A stretch of DNA of 51,513 nucleotides from Nostoc sp. NOS(2021). GTDB lineage: Bacteria; Cyanobacteriota; Cyanobacteriia; Cyanobacteriales; Nostocaceae. Location of the stretch: contig NZ_JABXKM010000311.1 in the NCBI RefSeq assembly GCF_017115025.1, forward strand, positions 1 through 51,513, in the 5' to 3' direction. The first letter of the stretch is position 1, and each line of letters starts with the position of its first letter. A program made the translations under genes and the position numbers. Under the pieces are notes generated by a model. The model made no database searches. It saw only the letters and a program-made list of their open reading frames with translations, and was not told the origin of the DNA. Below are positions 35,969 to 43,721 of this stretch, piece after piece.

Positions 35969-36508
35969 ATGACCTGGAACAATCTTTTACAGCCTGACTT
36001 GATTTTAGAAGGTTCAGTGTTGAACCTAACACCAGATATTATCCAAAAATACGGGCTGAAGGGGCTGGTATTGGATGTAGATGAAACCTTAGTACCCTTT
36101 AGAATCGGGGTGGCTTCCCCAGAACTACAACATTGGGTGGAGCAAATTCGCACCTGTACTGCATTGTGCTTGGTGAGTAACAACCTCAGTGAAGCGCGAA
36201 TTGGTGGAATTGCGCGATCGCTCAATCTACCTTACTACTTAGGTGCAGCCAAGCCCTCCCGACGCAAAATTAGGGCAGCACTTAGGGGAATGGATCTACC
36301 AGTGCATCAAGTAGGGATGGTAGGCGATCGCTTGTTTACCGATGTTTTAGCAGGTAATCGCCTGGGGATGTTTACCATTTTAGTCGAGCCGATTGTTCAT
36401 GCCGACGCAGCCCTGCGCTCTCATCCCGTCCGCAACTTTGAAGTCTGGATATCTGAAATTCTGGGAGCCTCTATTACCCCCAAGAAAAAGAAGATTCACA
36501 AAAGTTGA
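35969..36508 (+). CDS. YqeG-family HAD-type phosphatase
   Basis: A 179-residue HAD phosphatase of the YqeG type (class IIIA), related to phosphatidylglycerophosphate phosphatases of bacteria and plastids. Motif I is LDVDETLVPF, motif II LCLVSNN, motif III the Lys in GAAKPSRRKI, and motif IV MVGDRLFTDVLAGNRLG. ATG at 35969 is preferred to TTG at 35963. If it acts as a PGP phosphatase it would complete phosphatidylglycerol synthesis, which is essential for photosystems; this is inference from relatives. Confidence 0.88.
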   Translation: MTWNNLLQPDLILEGSVLNLTPDIIQKYGLKGLVLDVDETLVPFRIGVASPELQHWVEQIRTCTALCLVSNNLSEARIGGIARSLNLPYYLGAAKPSRRKIRAALRGMDLPVHQVGMVGDRLFTDVLAGNRLGMFTILVEPIVHADAALRSHPVRNFEVWISEILGASITPKKKKIHKS

Positions 36509-36642
36509 GAAATCGTCAGGAAAGTAAATCTAAAGAAATAATTAAGGAATCTTTATCTGATTCAAAAATCGGGGATCATAAGTATTAATAATATGGGATC
36601 AGCCAAAAAAGATCCTAACTCATACTAAGTAAATATACACCC

Positions 36643-36683
36643 GTAAAGCGTCAGCCTTCACTATAGAGGGATTGGCGCTTTAC
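36643..36683 (+). terminator. Candidate terminator after the YqeG-type gene
   Basis: GTAAAGCG (36643-36650) and CGCTTTAC (36676-36683) pair perfectly and are followed by AATTTTGG. It lies about 135 bases after the stop codon, so it may instead belong to an unseen transcript. Confidence 0.45.
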
Positions 36684-36923
36684 AATTTTGGATTTTAGAT
36701 TTTGGATTTTGGATTGAATCTAATGTGGGTAGATTTAAAGCCTAAAAGGTTGTTTCCATTGGCTTTAGTCTGTTCATCTGGCGCGTTTTAGGGTAGGGGT
36801 CTAAAAAACTTATGCAAGATGTCTAATCTGAAATCTATAGCAGGGGACTGGGGACTGGGTTGAAAGTCTGTTTGTATATAGGTTTTATCATCAGTTAATG
36901 TCCTAACCTTCTTGTCCGTTGCT

Positions 36924-36958
36924 ATAAAATCTAAAATCTAAAATCTAAAATCTAAAAT
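36924..36958 (+). repeat. Heptamer repeat forming the proB leader
   Basis: About five units of TAAAATC/TAAAATT run to within six bases of the proB ATG. They displace any normal ribosome-binding site. Confidence 0.85.
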
Positions 36959-36964
36959 TGAAAA

Positions 36965-38074
36965 ATGTCACTAACAATTGTTGTCAAAATCGGTACTTCT
37001 AGCCTAACCCAACCAGAAACGGGACAATTAGCACTTTCTACGATCGCTACCTTGGCGGAAACACTCTGCTATTTAAGACGCCAAGGACATCGGGTGATTT
37101 TGGTTTCCTCTGGCGCTGTGGGGGTGGGTTGTGCGCGGTTGGGCTTAACTGAACGTCCGAAGGCGATCGCACTCAAACAGGCTGTAGCAGCAGTTGGGCA
37201 AGGCAGGTTAATTCGTATATACGATGATTTATTTACTACTCTGCAACAGGCGATCGCTCAAGTATTATTGACTCGCAGTGACTTAGTACAGCGCAGCCGC
37301 TATCTCAACGTCTACAACACCTTTCAGGAACTACTCAGACTGGGAGTGATTCCCATAGTCAATGAAAATGATACCGTAGCAATAGACGAACTAAAATTTG
37401 GCGACAATGACACCCTTTCGGCATTGGTTGCCAGTCTAGTAGAAGCAGATTGGCTATTTTTGCTCACCGATGTTGATCGGCTGTACTCAGCTGATCCGCG
37501 TTCCGTACCAGATGCCCGGCCGATCGCTTTAGTTAGTAGCATTAAGGAATTAACAGAATTACAAATACAAACAGGTTCCCAAGGTTCTCAGTGGGGTACT
37601 GGCGGTATGGTGACAAAAATTTCGGCTGCGAGGATTGCGATCGCTGCGGGAGTGCGTACCGTAATTACCCAAGGGCGATTTCCCCGGAATATCGAAAAAA
37701 TTATCCAAGGTGAACTGATTGGAACGCATTTTGAACCGCAACCGGAACCAACTTCGGCGCGTAAACGTTGGATAGCTTACGGACTTGTGCCTGCGGGTAA
37801 ATTGTATTTAGATGAAGGTGCGATCGCGGCAATTTCTCTAGCGGGAAAATCATTATTAGCTGCTGGAATTAAGCTAGTAGATGGAGAGTTTGACACACAG
37901 GATGCTGTGCAATTGTGTGACACCAACGGTAACGAAATTGCCAGAGGACTTGTGAATTACAACAGCAATGAACTGCAAAAGATTTGTGGGCATCATTCGC
38001 GGGAAATTCCGACAATTTTAGGTTATGCCGGTGTAGAAACCGTGATTCATCGAGATAACTTGGTTTTGACTTAG
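36965..38074 (+). CDS. proB: Glutamate 5-kinase
   Basis: The 369-residue first enzyme of proline synthesis, phosphorylating glutamate with ATP in the cytoplasm. The amino acid kinase domain (about 1-255) shows [48 protein letters not shown] substrate binding, [14 protein letters not shown] and [17 protein letters not shown]-terminal PUA domain follows ([18 protein letters not shown] onwards), as in bacterial ProB. The leader consists of heptamer repeats without a visible Shine-Dalgarno sequence, which is odd for a housekeeping gene. A Uma2 gene follows after 52 bases. Confidence 0.97.
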   Translation: MSLTIVVKIGTSSLTQPETGQLALSTIATLAETLCYLRRQGHRVILVSSGAVGVGCARLGLTERPKAIALKQAVAAVGQGRLIRIYDDLFTTLQQAIAQVLLTRSDLVQRSRYLNVYNTFQELLRLGVIPIVNENDTVAIDELKFGDNDTLSALVASLVEADWLFLLTDVDRLYSADPRSVPDARPIALVSSIKELTELQIQTGSQGSQWGTGGMVTKISAARIAIAAGVRTVITQGRFPRNIEKIIQGELIGTHFEPQPEPTSARKRWIAYGLVPAGKLYLDEGAIAAISLAGKSLLAAGIKLVDGEFDTQDAVQLCDTNGNEIARGLVNYNSNELQKICGHHSREIPTILGYAGVETVIHRDNLVLT

Positions 38075-38126
38075 GATGGAAATGAGATAAATTTCGTGAC
38101 TACTAACTGGGAGAGTAAAAAATATT

Positions 38127-38714
38127 ATGACTCAAACCTTAGAAAATGCTGTTAACTTCCCAGAAGAACAACACTTCTTCAAACGTGGATTAAGTTGGGA
38201 AAAGTTTAAAGCAATTCAAGCTAGCTTTGAAAATGTACCGGGAGTGCGGTTGTTTTATTGTGAGGGAATTTTAGAAATTGTGAGTATTGGTAAACCTCAT
38301 GAGGTGATTAAGTGTTTAATTGCTGGACTATTGATTACTTATATTGAAGTCAAAGGCATTGAATTTTTTCCCAGTGGCAGTTTTAGCCAGATTATTCCCA
38401 AAATAGTAGAATATCAAGCAGATTTATCTTATTGCTTTGGAACGGACAAACCTGTAGCAGACTTGTGTATTGAAGTAGTGATTACTAGCGGTAGTCCCAT
38501 CAAGCTACAGAAGTACAAATTAATGGGAGTCCCCGAAGTTTGGTTTTGGGAAGATGGCACATTTGAAGTTTACTGCTTACGAGAACAAGAATATGAGAAA
38601 GTTGTTAAAAGTGAGTTGCTAGCAGAATTAGATTTATCCCTGCTCAATCGTTGTCTTTTGTTATCGTCTCCCTTGGAAGCAATTAGAGAGTTTCGCCAGG
38701 GCATTCAGCAGTAA
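38127..38714 (+). CDS. Uma2-family (DUF820) PD-(D/E)XK nuclease-like protein
   Basis: A 195-residue Uma2 protein, distant from the one at 18337. Core elements are LFYCEGILEIVSIGKPHE, the strand with KPVADLCIEVVITSG, where Glu precedes the Val-rich strand, then KLQKYKLMGVPEVWFWEDGTFEVYCL. The usual QPD acidic position is modified here (EYQADLSYCFGTDKPVADL), so activity is uncertain. It could share the proB transcript but has no metabolic link to it. Confidence 0.85.
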   Translation: MTQTLENAVNFPEEQHFFKRGLSWEKFKAIQASFENVPGVRLFYCEGILEIVSIGKPHEVIKCLIAGLLITYIEVKGIEFFPSGSFSQIIPKIVEYQADLSYCFGTDKPVADLCIEVVITSGSPIKLQKYKLMGVPEVWFWEDGTFEVYCLREQEYEKVVKSELLAELDLSLLNRCLLLSSPLEAIREFRQGIQQ

Positions 38715-38911
38715 AAGGAGTCAGGAGAGTTTCATCCATAAAGGGATGGAGTTTTTAATTAGCAATAATTTTTTTCTTAACTTAATTTTTACCGTAAGAC
38801 TCATAATTAAAGAAAGCAACAATTGAATCTACTAAAAGATGGCTAATCAAAAGCTGACATCATGTTGGTAGAGTTGAAGTTAGAGTTCATAATCTGATTC
38901 ATGCAATAAGT

Positions 38912-39553
38912 CTAATGGTGTGACAACAAAGAAGGCAGTTGGTACATGGAGTAAAAGACACGCGCTCCACATACCTCAAGTAGAGTAGCCTGACTTTGCT
39001 CGGTGTAACCTAAAACTCTCATACCAGCGGCAACACCTGCACGTACACCCAAAACGCTATCTTCTACAACCGTACAGGATGCAGCTTGAACTTCCATCTT
39101 TTTAGCCGCGTATAAGAATAAGTCAGGTGCTGGCTTCCAACTTCCAATTTGATATGAGCTAAAGATACGTCCTTCAAATCGAGGCAGTAGGTTAGTTACA
39201 CGCAAAGCTAACTTAATTTTTTCCGGTGGGCCACTGGAAGCAACGCAAATAGGTAGATTAATCTTGTCTAAAGCTGCTTCTATTCCTTCTACAGGAAGTA
39301 GTTCACGCTCGAATGCTTCAGCGGTACGGATACGAAGCTGAGTTACAAAATCTTGCGGCATCTTTTTCCCAAGTCTTTGCTCAATGACAGCAACACAATC
39401 GGCCATTTTGCAACCCTTAAATAACAAAATTGCTTCTTCAAGCTTGATTGCAAGTCCAAACTCAGCGACGAATTCCACAAGAACGCGATTCCCTAATACC
39501 TCGCTGTCTACCAATACTCCATCACAGTCAAAAATAACTAATTCTGTTTGCAC
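38912..39553 (-). CDS. HAD-family hydrolase, beta-phosphoglucomutase/sugar phosphatase-like
   Basis: A 213-residue subfamily IA HAD protein: motif I VIFDCDGVLVDSE, motif II ICVASSGPPEKI, Lys in GSWKPAPDLFLYAAK, and motif IV CTVVEDSVLGVRAGVAAGM. It could dephosphorylate sugar phosphates or, like beta-phosphoglucomutase, isomerise them; sequence alone does not decide. It starts with GTG 16 bases after the ROK kinase stop, so the two probably form one operon with the kinase first, hinting at handling of sugars or sugar phosphates. Confidence 0.88.
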   Translation of the reverse strand: MQTELVIFDCDGVLVDSEVLGNRVLVEFVAEFGLAIKLEEAILLFKGCKMADCVAVIEQRLGKKMPQDFVTQLRIRTAEAFERELLPVEGIEAALDKINLPICVASSGPPEKIKLALRVTNLLPRFEGRIFSSYQIGSWKPAPDLFLYAAKKMEVQAASCTVVEDSVLGVRAGVAAGMRVLGYTEQSQATLLEVCGARVFYSMYQLPSLLSHH

Positions 39554-39569
39554 TTATACGTTCCACGCG

Positions 39570-40580
39570 TCACTCATTTACAAATTCGGGATTTGTGATC
39601 AAAGCGATCGCCACACCGCCCCACAATGGCGCATCATCACCCAAAATCGCCGGCACAATTTCAAAATCAACTTCTGGTAAAGCTGTCTCCCGCGCCACCC
39701 GTTGCAGCACCTGCCAAAAATCCTCTCCCGCCTTCGTCACACCACCTCCCAACACAAAGCGCTGCGGATTCATCAAGTTCGCCACATTGCCAATACCCAC
39801 ACCCAGCGCCCAAGCAGCCTTGTGCAAAACTTCCTTAGCCAAATCATCACCAGCCGCCGCCGCTTCACTTACCAACTGCCCCGTCAGTAACATTAAATTA
39901 TCCCCCACTAAACCCCTCAAAACCTCTCCATCTCTGAGTCCTCCGCGCCTCTGTGGTACCCTCCGGGAAGCCGCTAGGGCGTCTACGTTCTCCAAAATTT
40001 CCCTAACATTTTGCGCCATATAAGGCCCCGACGCCAAACGTTCCACACATCCCCGCTTACCACATAAACAAACTGGCCCAGCAGGATCTACAACGATATG
40101 TCCAATTTCGCCAGCCATCCCACCAGCACCCCGCCAAGGCTGCCCGTTGAGTATCCAACCACCACCCACGCCAGTGCTAACAGTTATGTAAAACAGGCTA
40201 TCGTATCCCTGACCGGCACCAAAACGATGTTCACCCAAAGCAGCAACATTAGCATCATTGTCTACACCAACAGGAATACCAAACTCATCCTCCAACAACC
40301 CTTTGAGGGGAATGTTTTCCCATCCGGCGACATGATGAGATAGTCGCACCGTCCCTGTAAAAGCGTCTACAGGCCCCCCAAAGCTGACACCGATCGCAGC
40401 AGGTTTTGCGTCTTCTAGCAGCGAGTAAATGAGCGATCGCATAATTTCCAAGTCAGTGCTAGCATCTGCATTAGCTGGTGAGAGGCGGCGTTCATAACGC
40501 AACCACTTTCTCGAACCGATATTTACCAATGCTGCCGCCAGCTTAGTTCCGCCAAAATCGAGAGCTAAAATTAATGTCAT
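39570..40580 (-). CDS. ROK-family sugar kinase (glucokinase-like)
   Basis: A 336-residue ROK protein. ATP-binding ILALDFGGTKLAAAL, sugar-binding VGVDNDANVAALGEH with the catalytic Asp, STGVGGGWILNG, GEIGHIVVDP and the zinc motif CLCGKRGCVE are all present, and there is no DNA-binding domain, so a kinase rather than a repressor is likely. Substrate is probably glucose or a related hexose. About residues 199-219 (VDALAASRRVPQRRGGLRDG) are encoded by dispersed repeat sequence that remains in frame. AAGGTGAG lies just upstream of the ATG. The HAD gene follows immediately. Confidence 0.9.
   Translation of the reverse strand: MTLILALDFGGTKLAAALVNIGSRKWLRYERRLSPANADASTDLEIMRSLIYSLLEDAKPAAIGVSFGGPVDAFTGTVRLSHHVAGWENIPLKGLLEDEFGIPVGVDNDANVAALGEHRFGAGQGYDSLFYITVSTGVGGGWILNGQPWRGAGGMAGEIGHIVVDPAGPVCLCGKRGCVERLASGPYMAQNVREILENVDALAASRRVPQRRGGLRDGEVLRGLVGDNLMLLTGQLVSEAAAAGDDLAKEVLHKAAWALGVGIGNVANLMNPQRFVLGGGVTKAGEDFWQVLQRVARETALPEVDFEIVPAILGDDAPLWGGVAIALITNPEFVNE
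39925..39987 (-). repeat. Dispersed repeat inside the ROK kinase coding sequence
   Basis: On the minus strand the segment reads TAGACGCCCTAGCGGCTTCC and on into GGAGGGTACC, closely matching the intergenic sequence at 48553-48588. The CTCTG-CTC-GCGCCTCTGTGG-type part resembles repeats near 43671-43690. It is translated in frame as an extra loop. Confidence 0.75.
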
Positions 40581-40691
40581 TCACTCACCTTTTATTACAC
40601 CATCACACAAAGTAGTTTCTTTCTTCAGAAAGATGTTTGCGCTCAAGATACATTTAACACTAGAAAAAACTACACTATTATTTAGCAACTC

Positions 40692-40913
40692 ATGACTACT
40701 GAGCAACCCAATCCACTCATTGATTTCTCTCACGCCAAAGAACCTCCTCGCTCTCTTGATATCGATAAAGCTCAAGAGGCAGATCCCATTGAACCAGACG
40801 AAGTTAGTGGACAGAGTAAGCAAAACCCTACTCCTGATGATTTGAATCGCGAAGATGAAGATCCCAGAATCGGGGGTAGTCAAATAATTAGTGGGAATAT
40901 TTCAGCTGGTTAA
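40692..40913 (+). CDS. Small acidic hypothetical protein
   Basis: A 73-residue, very hydrophilic protein (MTTEQPNPLIDFSHAKEPP, then KAQEADPIEPDEVSG and GGSQIISGNISAG) without hydrophobic core, probably disordered. No family is recognised and the ribosome-binding site is weak. It is divergent from the ROK gene and convergent with the Mut7-C gene. The composition is more protein-like than the opposite-strand frame at 40581-40883. Confidence 0.55.
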   Translation: MTTEQPNPLIDFSHAKEPPRSLDIDKAQEADPIEPDEVSGQSKQNPTPDDLNREDEDPRIGGSQIISGNISAG

Positions 40914-40931
40914 ATAATTGGCATGACTAAG

Positions 40932-41702
40932 TTACTCACCTTTTTGTGAGTTAAGTACTCCATCAATAAACTGTTGTAATCGTTCATAATGTGAACCTTT
41001 CCAATAAATGCGCTCGCAGTCTTGGCAACGCTGGAATTGCTCAATCTGCGTAGCTTGCCGCCGTAGGCATCGCACATTTTCTGGCAGTTGATCAATGATC
41101 GATTGCTTATCTACAGGTTCTAATAATCCATTGCAGCGCAAACACCGTTGAAATGGTAAGACTAATTTAAACAAGTCGAAGCGTTGTAGTACTTCTATGA
41201 TTTGTTGTTGAGGGTTAGTGTTTCTAACATAATACCCGTGCTTTACCAAACTACGCATCAATAGACCTTTATCACGAGTCAAGAGAATCCGCGCTTGGCT
41301 GTAGGATATTTGGGCTAATTTCTCATCCTCGTAGTCATTGCGGTATAAAGTATCAAAACCTAAAAGTCGTAGAGATGTCGCCAGCTTGCCCAAATGAATA
41401 TCTAAAACAAAGCGGATAATACTGAGCGGTTTTGGCAGAACAGAAACGCTTGGTATAATAACACTCCTAGCTGAAATTGGATAAACATTGATAGTATCTC
41501 CATCCGAAACAATGTAAGAAAAATTTACATATTCACCATTAACATTTATAAAATCAACTTCTGGATGAGGGACACCCAACGACTCAATCATGTCCTTAAT
41601 TGAGGCTTTATCCTCAAAAAAATGAGAGATTCTCACCTGCTTATGATGCCGTGGTAAAAAATTATTCAATTCTGCATGAAAATAGAAATATGCGATCGCC
41701 AT
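40932..41702 (-). CDS. Mut7-C RNase-domain protein with ubiquitin-like N-terminus
   Basis: A 256-residue protein. Residues about 1-85 (YFYFHAELNNFLP...DGDTINVYP) are the beta-grasp, ubiquitin-like domain that accompanies Mut7-C. The rest is the PIN-like Mut7-C nuclease domain: FVLDIHLGKLATSLRLLGFD, YRNDYEDEKL, ILLTRDKGLL, followed by a zinc ribbon (CLRCNG and CQDCERIYW) and KGSHYERL. The family is predicted to cut RNA, but no substrate is known. The ATG at 41702 gives the usual domain length; TTG at 41747 adds a hydrophobic stretch of doubtful reality. Confidence 0.87.
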   Translation of the reverse strand: MAIAYFYFHAELNNFLPRHHKQVRISHFFEDKASIKDMIESLGVPHPEVDFINVNGEYVNFSYIVSDGDTINVYPISARSVIIPSVSVLPKPLSIIRFVLDIHLGKLATSLRLLGFDTLYRNDYEDEKLAQISYSQARILLTRDKGLLMRSLVKHGYYVRNTNPQQQIIEVLQRFDLFKLVLPFQRCLRCNGLLEPVDKQSIIDQLPENVRCLRRQATQIEQFQRCQDCERIYWKGSHYERLQQFIDGVLNSQKGE

Positions 41703-41824
41703 AGCTACAGATATTTGGATTAGTAAGTGCGCCCTTACTAGCAACAATTTGTCACAATTGCAAAATTTTATCTATTATATTGAAAGTATCAATGCTTGTT
41801 TTAGTCAGCTATCTCCATTATAAA

Positions 41825-41977
41825 ATGCCCGTTAACCTTGATTTAACCAACCTCCTGGAGGCTAAAAATTGTAAAGAAATTATAAAGATTATCAAATACT
41901 TGCATTTATTATTGACTTCAGCTACAGTCAAAGCAGATGCCTATCATCAAACCCTGACAAGAGCTTCAGGAAGTTAG
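41825..41977 (+). CDS. Candidate 50-residue protein
   Basis: A short frame MPVNLDLTNLLEAKNCKEII and on through YLHLLLTSATVKADAYHQTL with helix-like periodicity. No ribosome-binding site and no recognised family. It may be real or chance; the frame is open upstream to 41780. Confidence 0.3.
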   Translation: MPVNLDLTNLLEAKNCKEIIKIIKYLHLLLTSATVKADAYHQTLTRASGS

Positions 41978-42127
41978 ATGAGGTAAAGGGCTAAATACCA
42001 GGTTTGTTGATGTTAGTGATGCTACTAATAATTAGTCACTAGTTTTGATCATTAACTTATCGCGCATGGAGTAAGGGGCAGTAAAGCATTTACCCCTGAT
42101 TTAATTATTTTTATTTTTCTCAGCTAA

Positions 42128-42507
42128 TTGAGAAATATTCGCAATATATCTGAATCTACAGATACATTAAAAGCAGATAGTGTGGAAAAAGTCTTAAAAC
42201 AGTATTGGCTTGCCAAAGCAGCAACTGTTTATCAAGTAATATATTTGATTTTGCCAAAAAAACCAACTTCAGAAAAACCGAGTTTCAGCAAGTGAAAATT
42301 TATGAAATACCAGATAACTATAAAACTAGATACAAAATTAACGCCGCTACTACGGAAAAATATCTCTTGACACTGTTTATCTCTATTGTGGAGAATTTAT
42401 TAATGGGGAAGAGGTTGATTAGAAATGATGTTATAAAATGGCTACTTAGTTGGAACTGGCAAATACATATTGTTCTTTTTTATCTCCTTAAGTTAAGGAT
42501 ATTGTAG
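42128..42507 (+). pseudogene. Possible frameshifted small gene across an A7 run
   Basis: Two protein-like frames join at seven A residues (42256-42262). The first (TTG 42128 to TGA 42295) encodes DTLKADSVEKVLKQYWLAKA and YQVIYLILPKK. The second, one frame back, continues KTEFQQVKIYEIPDNYKTRY and LLTLFISIVENLL to 42507. A single one-base slip at the A7 run would produce about 126 residues. It could be a decayed gene, a sequencing error, or slippage-dependent expression. No family recognised. Confidence 0.3.
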
Positions 42508-42571
42508 CTAAGAACACAATTGTAGTTTCTAATACCTTTTGTCCATAAAATACGCTAATGAGTATAGCTAG

Positions 42572-43549
42572 ATGAATACTGTTTTTTGTTCTGACCATTC
42601 ACGGCAAGCAGGAGAAGATATTATTGGTAATGCCACCAATTACCAAACCTATATTTTAGTTGAGTGTCCTCTACCTTGGACATCAGAAGCCTTCAATTCC
42701 AAGTGGGTGCCCCAGAATTTGAGGATTTTGGTAGAAGAAGTGAAGCGTGCGAAACTACCAATTAGATTCCTCTTAATTGCTAATGATATATCACACAAAG
42801 TAAACTACACTACACTTTTGATTTATCAAAGAAAAGAGGGGCTGAGTAATGGTTTCTGCAAGCAAGAGTTTAAGCTAAAAAATATTGAGCAAGTAGCAGC
42901 AGTTGTCCAAAAATGGTTATGGGGTATCAATTCTAATTCTGAGTTAGAAACTAGTACAACTAGAGATATTTTAGTGTGTACCCACGGTAGCCATGATAAG
43001 TGCTGTGCCAGATATGGCGCTCCCTTTTACTTCAAGTTAACAGCAACTATTGCTGATTTGTGCTTGGACAATGTGCGAATTTGGAAATCATCGCACTTTG
43101 GTGGACATCGGTTTGCACCAACAGTTATAGACTTGCCAGAAGGAAGATATTACGGTGTTCTCGATCAAGATTCATTCAGATCGATTTTGACCCGGACTGG
43201 CGATATTCAATGCTTAAATAAAGTCTATCGAGGCTGGGGAATTCTGCCTGCTGCACTTCAGATTTTGGAAAGAGAACTAATCCTCCAGAACGGATGGGAT
43301 TGGTTTAACTACAAAGTTGCAGGCAAAATTTTGGAGCAAAGTTTAGACAATAATACTATTCTCGCTGAACTAAGTTTTGAAAAGCCTTCTGGTTCTTTCT
43401 ACACTTACCAGGCTAAACTTCTGAAAGATGAAACCAAGACTCAACAACTGAAGAGTTCATGCAATGCTACACAAGAGTTGGTAGTAACTAAATATGCTGT
43501 AGGTAGTCTCTGGCTCACCTCTAATAAGGTAATGAGTTATAGTACATAA
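42572..43549 (+). CDS. Sucrase/ferredoxin-like (thioredoxin-like ferredoxin) protein
   Basis: A 325-residue protein of the sucrase/ferredoxin-like family (related to yeast Apd1), a thioredoxin-fold domain that can bind a [2Fe-2S] cluster. Signature parts are present: ECPLPWTSEAF, CTHGSHDKCCARYGAPFY with the Cys ligands, and SHFGGHRFAPTVIDLPEGRYYG with the His ligands. The C-terminal 70 residues are less conserved. Role unknown, probably redox or iron related. It is convergent with patB across a gap holding dispersed repeats. Confidence 0.88.
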   Translation: MNTVFCSDHSRQAGEDIIGNATNYQTYILVECPLPWTSEAFNSKWVPQNLRILVEEVKRAKLPIRFLLIANDISHKVNYTTLLIYQRKEGLSNGFCKQEFKLKNIEQVAAVVQKWLWGINSNSELETSTTRDILVCTHGSHDKCCARYGAPFYFKLTATIADLCLDNVRIWKSSHFGGHRFAPTVIDLPEGRYYGVLDQDSFRSILTRTGDIQCLNKVYRGWGILPAALQILERELILQNGWDWFNYKVAGKILEQSLDNNTILAELSFEKPSGSFYTYQAKLLKDETKTQQLKSSCNATQELVVTKYAVGSLWLTSNKVMSYST

Positions 43550-43565
43550 TAACTGTAGTGTTTTT

Positions 43566-43690
43566 AAACGCAAAGGGATGCAAAGTAACTCAGAGTCTTG
43601 CCAAATTTAGTTCACTATGAATTAATTAAATGTTGTACTAAATACAACATTGCATAAATTCTTAACAAAATCTCTGCGCCCCTCTGCGCT
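43566..43690. repeat. Inverted pair of dispersed CGCAAAG/CTCTGCG repeats
   Basis: AACGCAAAGGGATGCAAAG (43566 on) and CTCTGCGCCCCTCTGCGCTT (43671 on) are roughly complementary and sit between convergent genes. Related CTCTG...GCCTCTG sequence is embedded in the ROK gene. Confidence 0.5.
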
Positions 43691-43721
43691 TAAATTCCAA
43701 ATTCCCAATCCCGAATCGAGA

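Larger units (their letters stand above)
36509..36964. other. Intergenic region upstream of proB
   Basis: Holds a hairpin GGATC...GATCC (near 36597-36616), the stem-loop at 36643-36683, ATTTTGG-type repeats (36685-36716) and the heptamer array at 36924. No gene is supported. Confidence 0.5.

Noticed and set aside
40581..40883. 100-residue minus-strand frame
   Set aside because: It overlaps the more protein-like small acidic gene at 40692, starts without a good ribosome-binding site and would merely extend the ROK operon upstream.
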